Source: JAKACA01 sp050010115 (lineage in GTDB: Bacteria > Actinomycetota > Acidimicrobiia > Acidimicrobiales > Bog-793). From it: a stretch of 24,186 bases of DNA. The stretch lies in NCBI GenBank assembly GCA_050010115.1, contig JBEKLQ010000063.1, positions 1 through 24,186 on the forward strand, in the 5' to 3' direction. The notes under the pieces are model-generated. The model saw only the letters and a list, made by a program, of their open reading frames with translations, was not told the origin of the DNA and did not search any database. A program made the position numbers and the translations under genes. This document shows, in pieces, positions 1 to 6,961 of the stretch; positions within the stretch are counted from its first letter, which is position 1, and every line of letters starts with the position of its first letter.

Positions 1-103
1 TGGTCGTCCATTCGGTGAGGAGCAGCCCTGCGGCGACAAGTGCCCAGCGGCGGACCGAGTCGCGGCTTTCCTCGGCCGCAAGCTGAGCTGAAGGAGAGAT
101 CAA
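1..103 (-). CDS. Possible 5' end of a CDS running off the left edge
   Basis: A minus-strand frame opens at a TTG near position 103 and continues without a stop past position 1, giving about 34 residues. The start is polar (residues such as AAEESRDSVRRW) and is followed by a hydrophobic run (ALVAAGLLL), which would suit a cytoplasmic N-terminus leading into a membrane helix. A weak GGGG lies about 8 nt before the TTG. I recognise no family. The plus strand also has an open frame here, ending at a TGA at 89-91, so either strand could be the real one. The call rests only on residue composition. Confidence 0.3.
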   Translation of the reverse strand, partial: MISPSAQLAAEESRDSVRRWALVAAGLLLTEWTT

Positions 104-430
104 TAGTCGCCCCACCCCGGCGTTCGGGGCGAGGGCGCGCCGGCGTGGGATGCGTGATTAGGGGATACTCGCGCCCGGCGTGACGCGGCGGAACGGCTCA
201 CGCCGCCCGCGGCAGCAAATCGTGGCCTACAGCGAGTCGACGATCGCGGAGAACCAGCCTATATTCTCGGCCAGCGCCTGGCCGGCCACGAAGCGCCTGA
301 CCCCGAAGTCGTGCAGCATGAGTCTCCTGGTCGGAGCCGTCGACGACGCTCCCGCCCGGCACTGAGCTGCCTCTGGATCTGCACGGTTCGACGGCTCGTT
401 CTTCTCCCGGCACCTGCAATGCTCTGTGGA
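104..430. other. Non-coding stretch, nothing recognised
   Basis: No frame here has a convincing composition, start or ribosome binding site. The short ORFs on both strands are Arg/Ser/Pro-rich, as expected from non-coding frames in GC-rich DNA. I see no repeat, tRNA or clear terminator. Confidence 0.5.
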
Positions 431-655
431 GTGAGAGATCGACTGGAGACCTATACCGCGTACAGCATCGGTTGCGCAGTTGTCTGGGCGCTCATCCTCT
501 CGGTCCTTGCCGCGCTCGGCAAGAGGGAGACGTTGCGCAGGATCCTGCCCGGGTTCGCTGGCTGGTGGATGGGTTGGACGTCGGCCACGATCGCTCGGTA
601 CGGCTTTCCGCCACCGAAGTCTCGACCGCCGTGGATGCACGATCGCGGAACCTGA
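431..655 (+). CDS. Small putative two-helix membrane protein
   Basis: This frame encodes about 74 residues from a GTG at 431; an ATG four codons upstream at 419 is an alternative. It has two hydrophobic segments: the first around YSIGCAVVWALILSVLAAL and the second around ILPGFAGWWMGWTSATIA. They are joined by a short basic linker (GKRETLRR), and the tail is Pro/Arg-rich. This pattern fits a small integral membrane protein with a cytoplasmic basic loop. There is no strong Shine-Dalgarno. The composition contrasts with the overlapping frames, which are Arg-rich shadows. I do not recognise a family and infer no function. It ends 34 bp from the convergent NlpC/P60 gene. Confidence 0.5.
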   Translation: MRDRLETYTAYSIGCAVVWALILSVLAALGKRETLRRILPGFAGWWMGWTSATIARYGFPPPKSRPPWMHDRGT

Positions 656-689
656 TCAGCGCCTCTTGGGCGGGAGGGCCCTCGTAGTC

Positions 690-1844
690 TCAGGAAGGTA
701 GGTAGCTCCCTGCGCCCGCGTAAAAGGGGTCCGAGGACACCGGTTCGATCCGCACCGCCGAGCCAGTGTCGGGCGAATCGATCATGTAGCCGTCGCCAAC
801 GTACAACCCGACGTGGGCGATCGGCCCTCCCGCATAATCGCTGAAGAAGACCAGGTCGCCTGGTGCCAGCGCATCTTCGGCCACGGGCGTTGCGTGGACG
901 GCTTGCTGTCCCGCGTCGCGGGGGATGGTGACGCCGTAGTCGTTGTAGATCGAGTAGGTGAAGCCAGAGCAGTCGTACCCGAAGCCGGAAGTGCCGCCCC
1001 ACAGGTACGGCAGGCCGACGAACATCCTCGCCGCGGCGACGATGCTCGCCCCGGTGGCCCCCCACGGCGTCCCGGCGACGTGCAACGCGACGTCACTTGT
1101 AGGCAGCGCCGCTCTCCTGCCGCCGATCAGCTCCACCTCGACGTAAGACCCTGTTGCCCGTACGACCGGCATCCGGGTCGCGAATGAGAGCTCCATCAGC
1201 CGACTGCCCTGCACTCCCTTCGTGCTCCACGCGCTCCACAGCCAGGCGGTCGGAGTCCGGACGATGGCCGTGGTGATCGTGTCCGGCAGGGGCGTGCTCG
1301 TCAGTTGTCGCGTTGGGACCCACCCGGGGTAGCCACGCGCGTCGAGGTTCGTCGGCTGGCTGGGCACTGCCACCTCCGTCCAGGTGGTGCCATCGTGGCC
1401 GATGACGATGACCCTCGTTCCGTAGAGGGCCTGCGTCTGCAGGTTCCCGACCAGCCAGAGCTTCTCCTCGAAGGTCATGGCAGCAACCCACGCCTCAGGG
1501 TCTGCGGGGTTTCCGAGGATTGGCCGGTCGACTGGCCGGGGGTACCAGGGCTCCACCCACAACGTCGCCACGTTGACCGCCACCCAGCAGGTGCCGGCGA
1601 CGCAAGGCTGCGGGACAGCCGGCAGCGAACCTGTCGGCGACGCAGCCTTCGTCACAGCACCCACGGCGGTTCGTGCGGGCGAGATCCGCCGGGCAGAGGT
1701 TCGCGGCAACGAGGGCCTCGGCGATCGTGCCTGCGAGGTGATGGTCGACGGGGGTGCGCTCCCGCCCGCCCGGGAGCCGCACGCGGTGACTCCGAACCCG
1801 AGCGCGAGCGCCAGCAAAACGGCGGCGGCGACTCCTCTCATCAC
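690..1844 (-). CDS. NlpC/P60 family lipoprotein, putative cell-wall peptidase
   Basis: The 384-residue product is a predicted lipoprotein. A hydrophobic signal (residues 3-18) leads into a lipobox with Cys22 (GVTAC). A Ser/Pro/Arg-rich linker follows, then an SH3-like region (about 88-255), then a C-terminal NlpC/P60 domain (about 265-384). The nucleophile is Cys292 in YDCSGF and the catalytic His is His344 in IAHVGLYVG. The third polar position appears to be Asp356 in YMIDSP rather than the more usual His or Asn. NlpC/P60 enzymes cleave peptide stems of peptidoglycan, and the lipid anchor would place this one on the outer face of the membrane. SH3 plus NlpC/P60 is a common arrangement for wall hydrolases. 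It stands alone on its strand. The start codon follows the ORF limit and the signal peptide; no clear ribosome binding site is visible. Confidence 0.88.
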   Translation of the reverse strand: MMRGVAAAVLLALALGFGVTACGSRAGGSAPPSTITSQARSPRPSLPRTSARRISPARTAVGAVTKAASPTGSLPAVPQPCVAGTCWVAVNVATLWVEPWYPRPVDRPILGNPADPEAWVAAMTFEEKLWLVGNLQTQALYGTRVIVIGHDGTTWTEVAVPSQPTNLDARGYPGWVPTRQLTSTPLPDTITTAIVRTPTAWLWSAWSTKGVQGSRLMELSFATRMPVVRATGSYVEVELIGGRRAALPTSDVALHVAGTPWGATGASIVAAARMFVGLPYLWGGTSGFGYDCSGFTYSIYNDYGVTIPRDAGQQAVHATPVAEDALAPGDLVFFSDYAGGPIAHVGLYVGDGYMIDSPDTGSAVRIEPVSSDPFYAGAGSYLPS

Positions 1845-2404
1845 ACCATCGTGCCGTGAGGACGAGCGGCCACGGTCTCGGGCAGCGCTTTACCCTCGTG
1901 CGGAAACATTCGGTGCGGGGTGACATGTCCGGCCATCGAGGAAGGATCGCCGAATCGGTGCGGCTCAGGAAAGAAGCCGAGTGATGATCCAGCGCGTTCC
2001 AAACGCCCCGATCTGGATGCCGCACCAGCACTCTGATCCCGGCAGCATCGTGCCGGGGAAGGAGGGCATCTACTGCGCAAAAGACACAGGCACGATGCCG
2101 GCAACGGATACTGCGAGCCAACCCGCCAGGATCTCGTGAAACAACGAACCAGTCGCAGCTCTCGGGTGGATTATCAATCAGACGGATGCGGCGTCGCCCG
2201 TCGGTCCGGTCGCAGTCTGAGCGTCTACCGCGCCCTCGACGACGCACCACTCTAGGAGCGCGCGCTCATGCTCGAAGGAGCGAACCACGCTCTAGAGACC
2301 GAGCGAGGCGCCGGCAGCAATCAGGCAAGCGGCGATGGCGAAGTCGAATGCCTCGTGCAGTCCCGCTTGGGAACGGTGCCGCGAGCTGAAGGGCACAGCG
2401 GAGT
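1845..2404. other. Intergenic stretch without a recognised gene
   Basis: About 560 bp separate the NlpC/P60 start from the end of the ABC permease. A minus-strand frame stays open through much of it, but its composition is Arg/Ser/Cys-rich, it has no ribosome binding site and it runs into the NlpC gene in another frame, so I treat it as spurious. A 12-bp palindrome (GAGCGCGCGCTC, 2256-2267) is the only local structure noticed. The region could be the scar of lost genes inside the element, but no homology is visible by eye. Confidence 0.5.
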
Positions 2405-4006
2405 TCAGGCGTCGCGGCGGAGAAACCACGTGGCTCCGCCCAGGGCCACCGCTGTGTGGGCGGCGAGCACGGCGAGGCCGAGCCAGGGGCTGATCGGGAA
2501 GTAGCCGTTCGCTGGCGTGTAGGCGGCCGTTACCAGGTTGGAGCGGGGCAGGGTGGCTTGAATGGCGAAGGCCGCGGTCGGGGTGACCCGCATCAGCCAG
2601 TCGTCTGCGCCAGCTGGCAAGCTCGTGGCCGTCGCGAGAATGCCCGGCAGCACGAGGAGCACGAGGCCTGCGACGACCGCCCCCGCGCTGCGCCGTAGCA
2701 TCGTACCGAGGGCAACGACCAGTGCCGCAGGGAGAGCGAGGAACAGTCCGGTGCCGATGACGACCCGGGCTAGATCAGGCCCACTTTGCGGGAAGAGATA
2801 GTTCCCATTGGCGGCGAAGACGTGGCGGGTGATCACTTCGGCGATCGCGGTTGCGACGGCTCCGGCGGCGAAGGTCAGCGATCCGGCGACGACAGCTTTG
2901 GCGGCAAGGACGCGGCCGCGGCGTGGACTGGCGACCAAGGTGGTGCGGATAAGTCCGCGGCGGTACTCAGAGGTGACGAACAAGGAAGCCAGCACGATCA
3001 CGATGAGGAATCCGACGATCGTCCCGTTGACGATGCTTGCGCCTGACCAATGGGTTGCAACACCTTCACCACCCACGAGCGGTGCGATGTCGCCTGACCC
3101 GGTGATGGTGAACGAGTAGGCGGATAGCTGGTGCCAAGTGGAAGCCGACCGCGCGGAGGTGACATCGGTGATCGCATCTCCTGACCAGGAGTGGCGGGGA
3201 AGGTCACCTTGAACGGAGACATGGTCGAAATAGGCGGTGGCGACGCTGGGTGTCCCGGTGCTTGTCGTGGAAGCGAAGTACAGCGGGGAGGTGACGAATA
3301 GCCCGATCTGGACCGTGTGGGGAAGGCCCCCGAGGCGGGCGGTACCGATCTCGATCCAGTGGACGTCGTCGGTGGAGTCGTAGCTGGTGATGACGTCTCC
3401 GACTCGGGTGAGCCGGAGCCACCGGGAGGAGGATGGTCCGACAGGGCTGGCAAGGCCCGGAAGGCCGTGGGTGTAGTTGTACTGCATCTGGACACCATGG
3501 GAGCCCGTGACCATCACGGCCGCGTAGGCGGTTCCCTGGGTGGTATCCGGTTCGAGGATGATCCCCGCCTTGGCCCAGGGTGCCAGTCCAGGGTGAAGCC
3601 GCGATTCCAGCTGACCCTTTGACGACGGTCCGAAAGCGCCGGCCGAAGCGTTCGCAACTGAGGTATGCGCTCCCGAAAGCGACGCCACCCTGACCGTGAG
3701 GGTGCCGTCGCCGACAAGTGCTTGGTGCACGAACATGTATGCGTCGGTGACAGCTTCACCTCCCGGCCCGATGGGTACGGCAGGCCCCGCCGAGCGGCTC
3801 GCGTAGGCACTGAGGATCGCCACGAGCACGAGGGCGGCGCCTTCGGCCGGGTTGGTCTGGCGGAGGTTGTCGGTGAGGGCCCAGAGATGTTCGGGGTGAC
3901 GCTTGATGGTTAGGAAGATCTGGTGTGATTGTGAATGGAGGTGGTGCTCGGCCGAGTGGTGAGCAAGAGGTGAGGCCGGTTCGCACCCATACTTTGGACG
4001 CGCCAA
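2405..4006 (-). CDS. ABC-2 type permease with extracytoplasmic jelly-roll-like domain, probably truncated at the N-terminus
   Basis: The body of this 533-residue frame resembles actinobacterial ABC-2 permeases in which a long extracytoplasmic domain follows the first membrane helix. After a conserved-looking PIGPGGEAVTD segment comes a region of about 200 residues with features of the DUF1349/LamG-like beta-sandwich (WLRLTRVGDVITSYDSTDD, then DDVHWIEIG). Five hydrophobic helices follow, beginning at IVNGTIVGFLIVIVLASLF, with a cytoplasmic SEYRRGLIRTT loop typical of this permease type. The first roughly 50 residues are hydrophilic and His/Pro-rich, and only about 14 hydrophobic residues (ALVLVAILSAYA) stand where a full first helix is expected. 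No ribosome binding site precedes the ATG. I infer that the native 5' end was replaced by a recombination junction near 3850-4000. The partner ATPase expected upstream is also missing. It may be a non-functional remnant. Confidence 0.72.
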   Translation of the reverse strand: MARPKYGCEPASPLAHHSAEHHLHSQSHQIFLTIKRHPEHLWALTDNLRQTNPAEGAALVLVAILSAYASRSAGPAVPIGPGGEAVTDAYMFVHQALVGDGTLTVRVASLSGAHTSVANASAGAFGPSSKGQLESRLHPGLAPWAKAGIILEPDTTQGTAYAAVMVTGSHGVQMQYNYTHGLPGLASPVGPSSSRWLRLTRVGDVITSYDSTDDVHWIEIGTARLGGLPHTVQIGLFVTSPLYFASTTSTGTPSVATAYFDHVSVQGDLPRHSWSGDAITDVTSARSASTWHQLSAYSFTITGSGDIAPLVGGEGVATHWSGASIVNGTIVGFLIVIVLASLFVTSEYRRGLIRTTLVASPRRGRVLAAKAVVAGSLTFAAGAVATAIAEVITRHVFAANGNYLFPQSGPDLARVVIGTGLFLALPAALVVALGTMLRRSAGAVVAGLVLLVLPGILATATSLPAGADDWLMRVTPTAAFAIQATLPRSNLVTAAYTPANGYFPISPWLGLAVLAAHTAVALGGATWFLRRDA

Positions 4007-4098
4007 CGGTCATTGAGTAGAGGTCCGAGGTGCCTGCCAGACAGCTGCTGGTGCTGATCTCGCTGACAAGTAAGGCCTAAGCACAACAGAGGAACCCG

Positions 4099-4236
4099 AT
4101 GGCTGATCCTGGCACTCGGCCCCAGCTCGTCACAATCGATCAACTGGCCGAGCGCCTCGGACCCAGCACGCGCCACATCGCCGAGCCGGGCATCCCGTAG
4201 CTCAAGTGCCGGCAATCGACCGATCCAGACGAGCAC
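4099..4236 (+). pseudogene. Decayed second copy of the excisionase gene
   Basis: An ATG at 4099, preceded by GAGGAA, opens a frame whose product aligns with the intact excisionase about 240 bp downstream. QLVTIDQLAERLGPSTRH here matches HLLTIEELADHLGVTIRH there. The part after the helix-turn-helix is damaged: several residues are missing and an in-frame TAG at 4198-4200 stops translation after 33 residues. Homology resumes past the stop (LKC, then DPDE, against VKW and DPDE). About 25 bp of upstream DNA is also similar (4050-4077 versus 4282-4307). This is best explained as an old duplication, or as the remnant of an earlier related element at the same site. The end coordinate is approximate. 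Confidence 0.75.
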
Positions 4237-4339
4237 CGGTCCTGCCAGAACCACAGCGAGCCTATGGACACCGTTTGTGGAGGTGAACTCGCTCTCAAGT
4301 GACAGCCGCCGGGAAGGACCGTTCACCAAGGAGTCACCC

Positions 4340-4555
4340 ATGACCACGACAAACCCACTCCCTCATCTCCTCACCATCGAGGAACTCGCCGATCACCTCG
4401 GCGTCACCATCCGCCACGTCCGCCGGCTCATCGCCGAGAAGCGCGTGCCCTATGTGAAGTGGCGGCGTCTCATCCGTTTCGACCCCGACGAGATCGCACG
4501 CTGGCTCGACGACGCCCGCCACCCTCAACACCCCGACCAAGGCCGGCCAGCCTGA
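4340..4555 (+). CDS. xis: Excisionase-type helix-turn-helix DNA-binding protein
   Basis: The product is 71 residues. A MerR/excisionase-like winged helix-turn-helix fills residues 8-57: LLTIEELADHLGVTIRHVRR, then a wing (VPYVKWRRLIRF), then DPDEIARWL. This is the usual size and layout of the small DNA-binding proteins (HTH_17 type) encoded next to tyrosine integrases in actinobacterial elements, where they direct excision or regulate the integrase. The ATG at 4340 is chosen because AAGGAG (4328-4333) lies 6 nt upstream; the in-frame ATG at 4277 has no comparable site. The integrase starts 127 bp downstream in the same direction, and the decayed copy lies just upstream. Confidence 0.85.
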   Translation: MTTTNPLPHLLTIEELADHLGVTIRHVRRLIAEKRVPYVKWRRLIRFDPDEIARWLDDARHPQHPDQGRPA

Positions 4556-4682
4556 GTTCGCCGAACCTCCAAACTTGTAAGGTCGCCGCAGAGCGGGTCG
4601 AAGCCACGAACCTGGATCCGCGAGCTTCTACACTCGGCGTCTCCGGCGCCACGCGGAGGCTCCTCGGAAGAGGGGATGAGAA

Positions 4683-5939
4683 ATGGGATCGATCGACAAG
4701 CGGCCCAGCGGCCGATGGCGGGCACGCTACCGGGACCCCGACGGTCGGCTGCGCTCTCAGACCTTCGACCGTAAAGGCGACGCCGAACGCTTTCTGCAAC
4801 GCAGCGGAGCTGACATCCAGCGGGGAGAGTGGATCGATCCGGCCCTGCGTCGAATACTGTTCGGCGACTGGGCCGACCTGTGGTGGACCACAACTGTGCG
4901 TCTCCGGCCGACGACACGTCGCGGGTACTGGCAAATCCTTCACAATCACGTCCTCCCCCACTTCGGGCACCGTCCGCTTGCGACCATCGACTACATGGAC
5001 GTCGAGCGGTTCATCGTCACCAAGCTGGAACAGGGTGACCTCGGGGCCAAGAAGGTCCGGGACTGTGTCTCGGTTGTGTCCCTGGTAATGCAGGCGGCCG
5101 TGAAATCCGGGGCGCGCCGCGACAACCCCGGCGCCGGTCACCACATCACCGTGCGCAAGACACGGATCAGGCAGGGCGACGTGTTGACGATGTCTCAGGT
5201 CCATTCGCTCGTCGAGCAGGTGAAGGACCCATACAAGCCCGCCGTCTGGCTGCTGGTTCTCACGGGCATGCGGCCAGCCGAGCTGTGCGGCTTAACGGTC
5301 CGTTCGGTGGATTTCACGCGGCATCGCATCAGCATCACCGAGACGCTCCTCCCCGTCTCGGCCTATGGCGATCAGCACCTCACCCTCGTACACGGGCCAC
5401 CCAAGACCGAGGCGGGCGACCGCACCATCCCGATTCCCGCATGGCTCTCCGCTCAGCTTGCCGAATCGTTGGCAGTCCGGGCGGCTCGTCGCGGCGCGAG
5501 AATCCACCCAGCGGAGCCGCTCTTCGTGAACCGAGTGGGTAAGCCCCTCAACCGTGACAAGTTCAGGGAGACGGTGATCCGCCCGGCGCTCGTAGCCGCA
5601 GGGTTGCCCGCAAGCACACGGACCTACGACCTCCGCCATGGTCATGCCTCGATGCTGATCGACCTCGGCGCCAACGTTCTCGCCGTCGCTCAGCGAATGG
5701 GGCACTCAGATCCCAGCGTGACCCTCCGCGAGTACGGCCATCTGTTCGAGGGAGTGCAAGAACGGCTGAGCGAGCAACTCGATCAGCTCCGCGAGAACAC
5801 CGCTGCGGCCACGCTCGGTGAGGTCGTCGAGTTCGCCGTCGGACAGTCGCAGGACACATACAGGACACACCAGGACACAAAACAGGGGTCTGCAGCGGTT
5901 AACCGCGGTCAGCGACGGACACCCAGAAAGCAGCGTTGA
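4683..5939 (+). CDS. int: Tyrosine-family site-specific integrase
   Basis: This 418-residue recombinase has an N-terminal arm-binding region (about 1-60, MGSIDKRPSGRWRARYRDPDG), a SAM-like core-binding domain (about 60-150) and a C-terminal catalytic domain (about 170-370). Visible catalytic residues are Arg197 (TGMRPAEL), Lys241 (PKTEAGDRTIPI), Arg318 in TYDLRHGHAS, His341 (GHSDPSV) and the nucleophile Tyr351 (REYGHLF). The first His of the usual HxxR box is Tyr here, as in many integrases of actinobacterial elements. An AGAGGGG stretch precedes the ATG. The gene ends a few bases before a tRNA-like 3' end, the normal position of an integrase at its attachment site, so it most likely inserted this element there. 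The C-terminal tail (about 380-418) is basic and polar and looks dispensable for catalysis. Confidence 0.93.
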   Translation: MGSIDKRPSGRWRARYRDPDGRLRSQTFDRKGDAERFLQRSGADIQRGEWIDPALRRILFGDWADLWWTTTVRLRPTTRRGYWQILHNHVLPHFGHRPLATIDYMDVERFIVTKLEQGDLGAKKVRDCVSVVSLVMQAAVKSGARRDNPGAGHHITVRKTRIRQGDVLTMSQVHSLVEQVKDPYKPAVWLLVLTGMRPAELCGLTVRSVDFTRHRISITETLLPVSAYGDQHLTLVHGPPKTEAGDRTIPIPAWLSAQLAESLAVRAARRGARIHPAEPLFVNRVGKPLNRDKFRETVIRPALVAAGLPASTRTYDLRHGHASMLIDLGANVLAVAQRMGHSDPSVTLREYGHLFEGVQERLSEQLDQLRENTAAATLGEVVEFAVGQSQDTYRTHQDTKQGSAAVNRGQRRTPRKQR

Positions 5940-5969
5940 CCTGCGGCAATGCCGTCTCACTTGCGGTCT

Positions 5970-6013
5970 TCAAAGAGGCCCGGCGCGGGTTCGACTCCCG
6001 CCACCTCCACCAG
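5970..6013 (+). other. attR: 3' end of a tRNA-like gene, probably ssrA (tmRNA)
   Basis: A complete T-arm (stem GCGGG, loop TTCGACT, stem CCCGC) is followed by a 7-base acceptor strand CACCTCC, discriminator A and encoded CCA (ends 6013). There is no matching 5' acceptor strand or D-arm upstream; the integrase gene ends at 5939 instead. Discriminator A with the CACCTCCACCA ending, and the GGCCCGGCGCGGG lead-in, fit the tRNA-like domain of tmRNA better than an ordinary tRNA. Integrases often use the 3' end of tRNA or tmRNA genes, leaving one intact gene and one such fragment. The left edge of the fragment is an estimate. Confidence 0.72.
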
Positions 6014-6021
6014 AGTTTTGT

Positions 6022-6055
6022 GCCACTGGCCTGGGCGAACGCTCAGGCCAGTGGC
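6022..6055 (+). terminator. Strong hairpin after the tRNA-like fragment
   Basis: GCCACTGGCCTG and CAGGCCAGTGGC form a perfect 12-bp stem, extendable inward around a GAAC loop. No T-run follows, so it is not a classical intrinsic terminator, though GC-rich actinobacteria often lack one. Lying 9 bp after the CCA end, it is probably the original terminator or 3' hairpin of the ssrA-like gene. Confidence 0.65.
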
Positions 6056-6152
6056 GCGCTGGGGTCAACTTTCAGGGTCTTCCGGGAACCGCGGTGCGAA
6101 GCCCCGCCTGACGAGTCCACGGACAGCTATCCTCGGGGGTGGAGGAGTAACG

Positions 6153-6347
6153 ATGAGACGTCTCATTAAGGGACTGCTGCTTGGATTGGCGGTTGCTGGC
6201 GCCCTTGGCATTCAGGGGATGCTTCACGAGAGCCCCGGGCCTGCTTCGCCCGGTTACACGGGACCCAGCGCCAACCCACACCGTTGCTGTAGCCAACGGG
6301 CCAATCATGTGCCAGTAGTGCATGTGCATTTCGGTCTCAGACACTGA
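6153..6347 (+). CDS. Small putative exported or membrane-anchored protein
   Basis: The ATG at 6153 has an excellent ribosome binding site (GGAGGAG, 6141-6146 region, about 6 nt spacing), which is uncommon in this window and supports real translation. The 64-residue product starts with a basic MRRLIKG and a hydrophobic run (LLLGLAVAGALGI), as in a signal peptide or single membrane anchor. The rest is a polar Pro/Gly/His-rich tail with two adjacent Cys (HRCCSQ) and a VHVHF segment. I do not recognise it. It is the first gene outside the element boundary and is convergent with the TetR gene, 23 bp away. Confidence 0.5.
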   Translation: MRRLIKGLLLGLAVAGALGIQGMLHESPGPASPGYTGPSANPHRCCSQRANHVPVVHVHFGLRH

Positions 6348-6370
6348 ATCGGCCCACCGCCCGGCGCGGG

Positions 6371-6961
6371 TCACAGCGGCAACCCGGCCTCCAGGTGGGC
6401 CAGGCCACGATCGAAGAGCTCGAGGTAGTCGCCGACGGGACCGTCTCGATACGTCAGCTCGATGCCGAGCGCCATCCCGATGAGGGCGCCGGCGAAGTTC
6501 CGCACCTCGAAATCGTCGACGGGACGTCCCACGCGCTCGGCGACGACCTCCGCCAACATCTGGATCATGTCGGTGATCTGGGCGAGCATGCGTGCCCGCA
6601 ACTCGGGTACTGCCATCATCAATCGCTCGCGTTCAAATTCCCGGGCGCGTTCCTCGTCGGGCATGGACGAGAAGACCTCGTACATGGCGTTCCGCAACGC
6701 CTTCGCCGGCGGGGTGTCGACCGGTTGGGACTGGAACGCAGCAATGAGGAGCGGGTCGTAGTCGTCTTGGAGCACGACCTCTTCCTTGCTCGGGAAGTAC
6801 CTGAAGAAGGTGCTCGGCGACACCTCGGCCGCCGCAGCGATTTGCTCGACCGTCGTCCGGTCGTAGCCCTGTTCCCTGAACAGGGCCATGGCGTGCTCCC
6901 TGATGGCGAGGCGCGTCTTGGCTTTCTTCCGTTCCCGCAGGCCTGCCAGAGGTTCAGTCAT
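6371..6961 (-). CDS. TetR family transcriptional regulator of the adjacent MFS pump
   Basis: The 196-residue product has a canonical TetR N-terminal helix-turn-helix (about 14-62): TRLAIREHAMALFREQGY, then TTVEQIAAAAEVSPSTFFRYF, then PSKEEVVL. A helical ligand-binding domain follows, with DDFEVRNFAGALIGMAL near the end. The ATG at 6961 is chosen because the conserved domain begins a few residues later and the start overlaps the MFS stop in an ATGACTGA junction. It is the second gene of a two-gene operon and is therefore probably translationally coupled to the pump. By analogy with TetR/MFS pairs it should repress the operon until a substrate binds. A candidate operator is the AGACAGTGTCT palindrome before the pump gene. 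Confidence 0.9.
   Translation of the reverse strand: MTEPLAGLRERKKAKTRLAIREHAMALFREQGYDRTTVEQIAAAAEVSPSTFFRYFPSKEEVVLQDDYDPLLIAAFQSQPVDTPPAKALRNAMYEVFSSMPDEERAREFERERLMMAVPELRARMLAQITDMIQMLAEVVAERVGRPVDDFEVRNFAGALIGMALGIELTYRDGPVGDYLELFDRGLAHLEAGLPL

Noticed and set aside
1495..2250. Long minus-strand open frame across the gap upstream of the NlpC/P60 gene.
   Set aside because: Arg/Ser/Cys-rich composition, no start signal, and it overlaps the NlpC/P60 gene in another frame for much of its length.
3936..3950. TGGAGGTGG, the reverse complement of part of the tRNA-like 3' end, as a possible second attachment site.
   Set aside because: Only about 9 bp match and the T-arm is absent.
5965..5980. 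GCGGTCTTCAAA resembles the anticodon arm of a selenocysteine tRNA, interesting beside a formate dehydrogenase.
   Set aside because: The following bases do not pair to close the anticodon stem, no long variable arm is present, the acceptor plus T stem is 12 bp rather than 13, and the discriminator is A. The enzyme in the window uses Cys.
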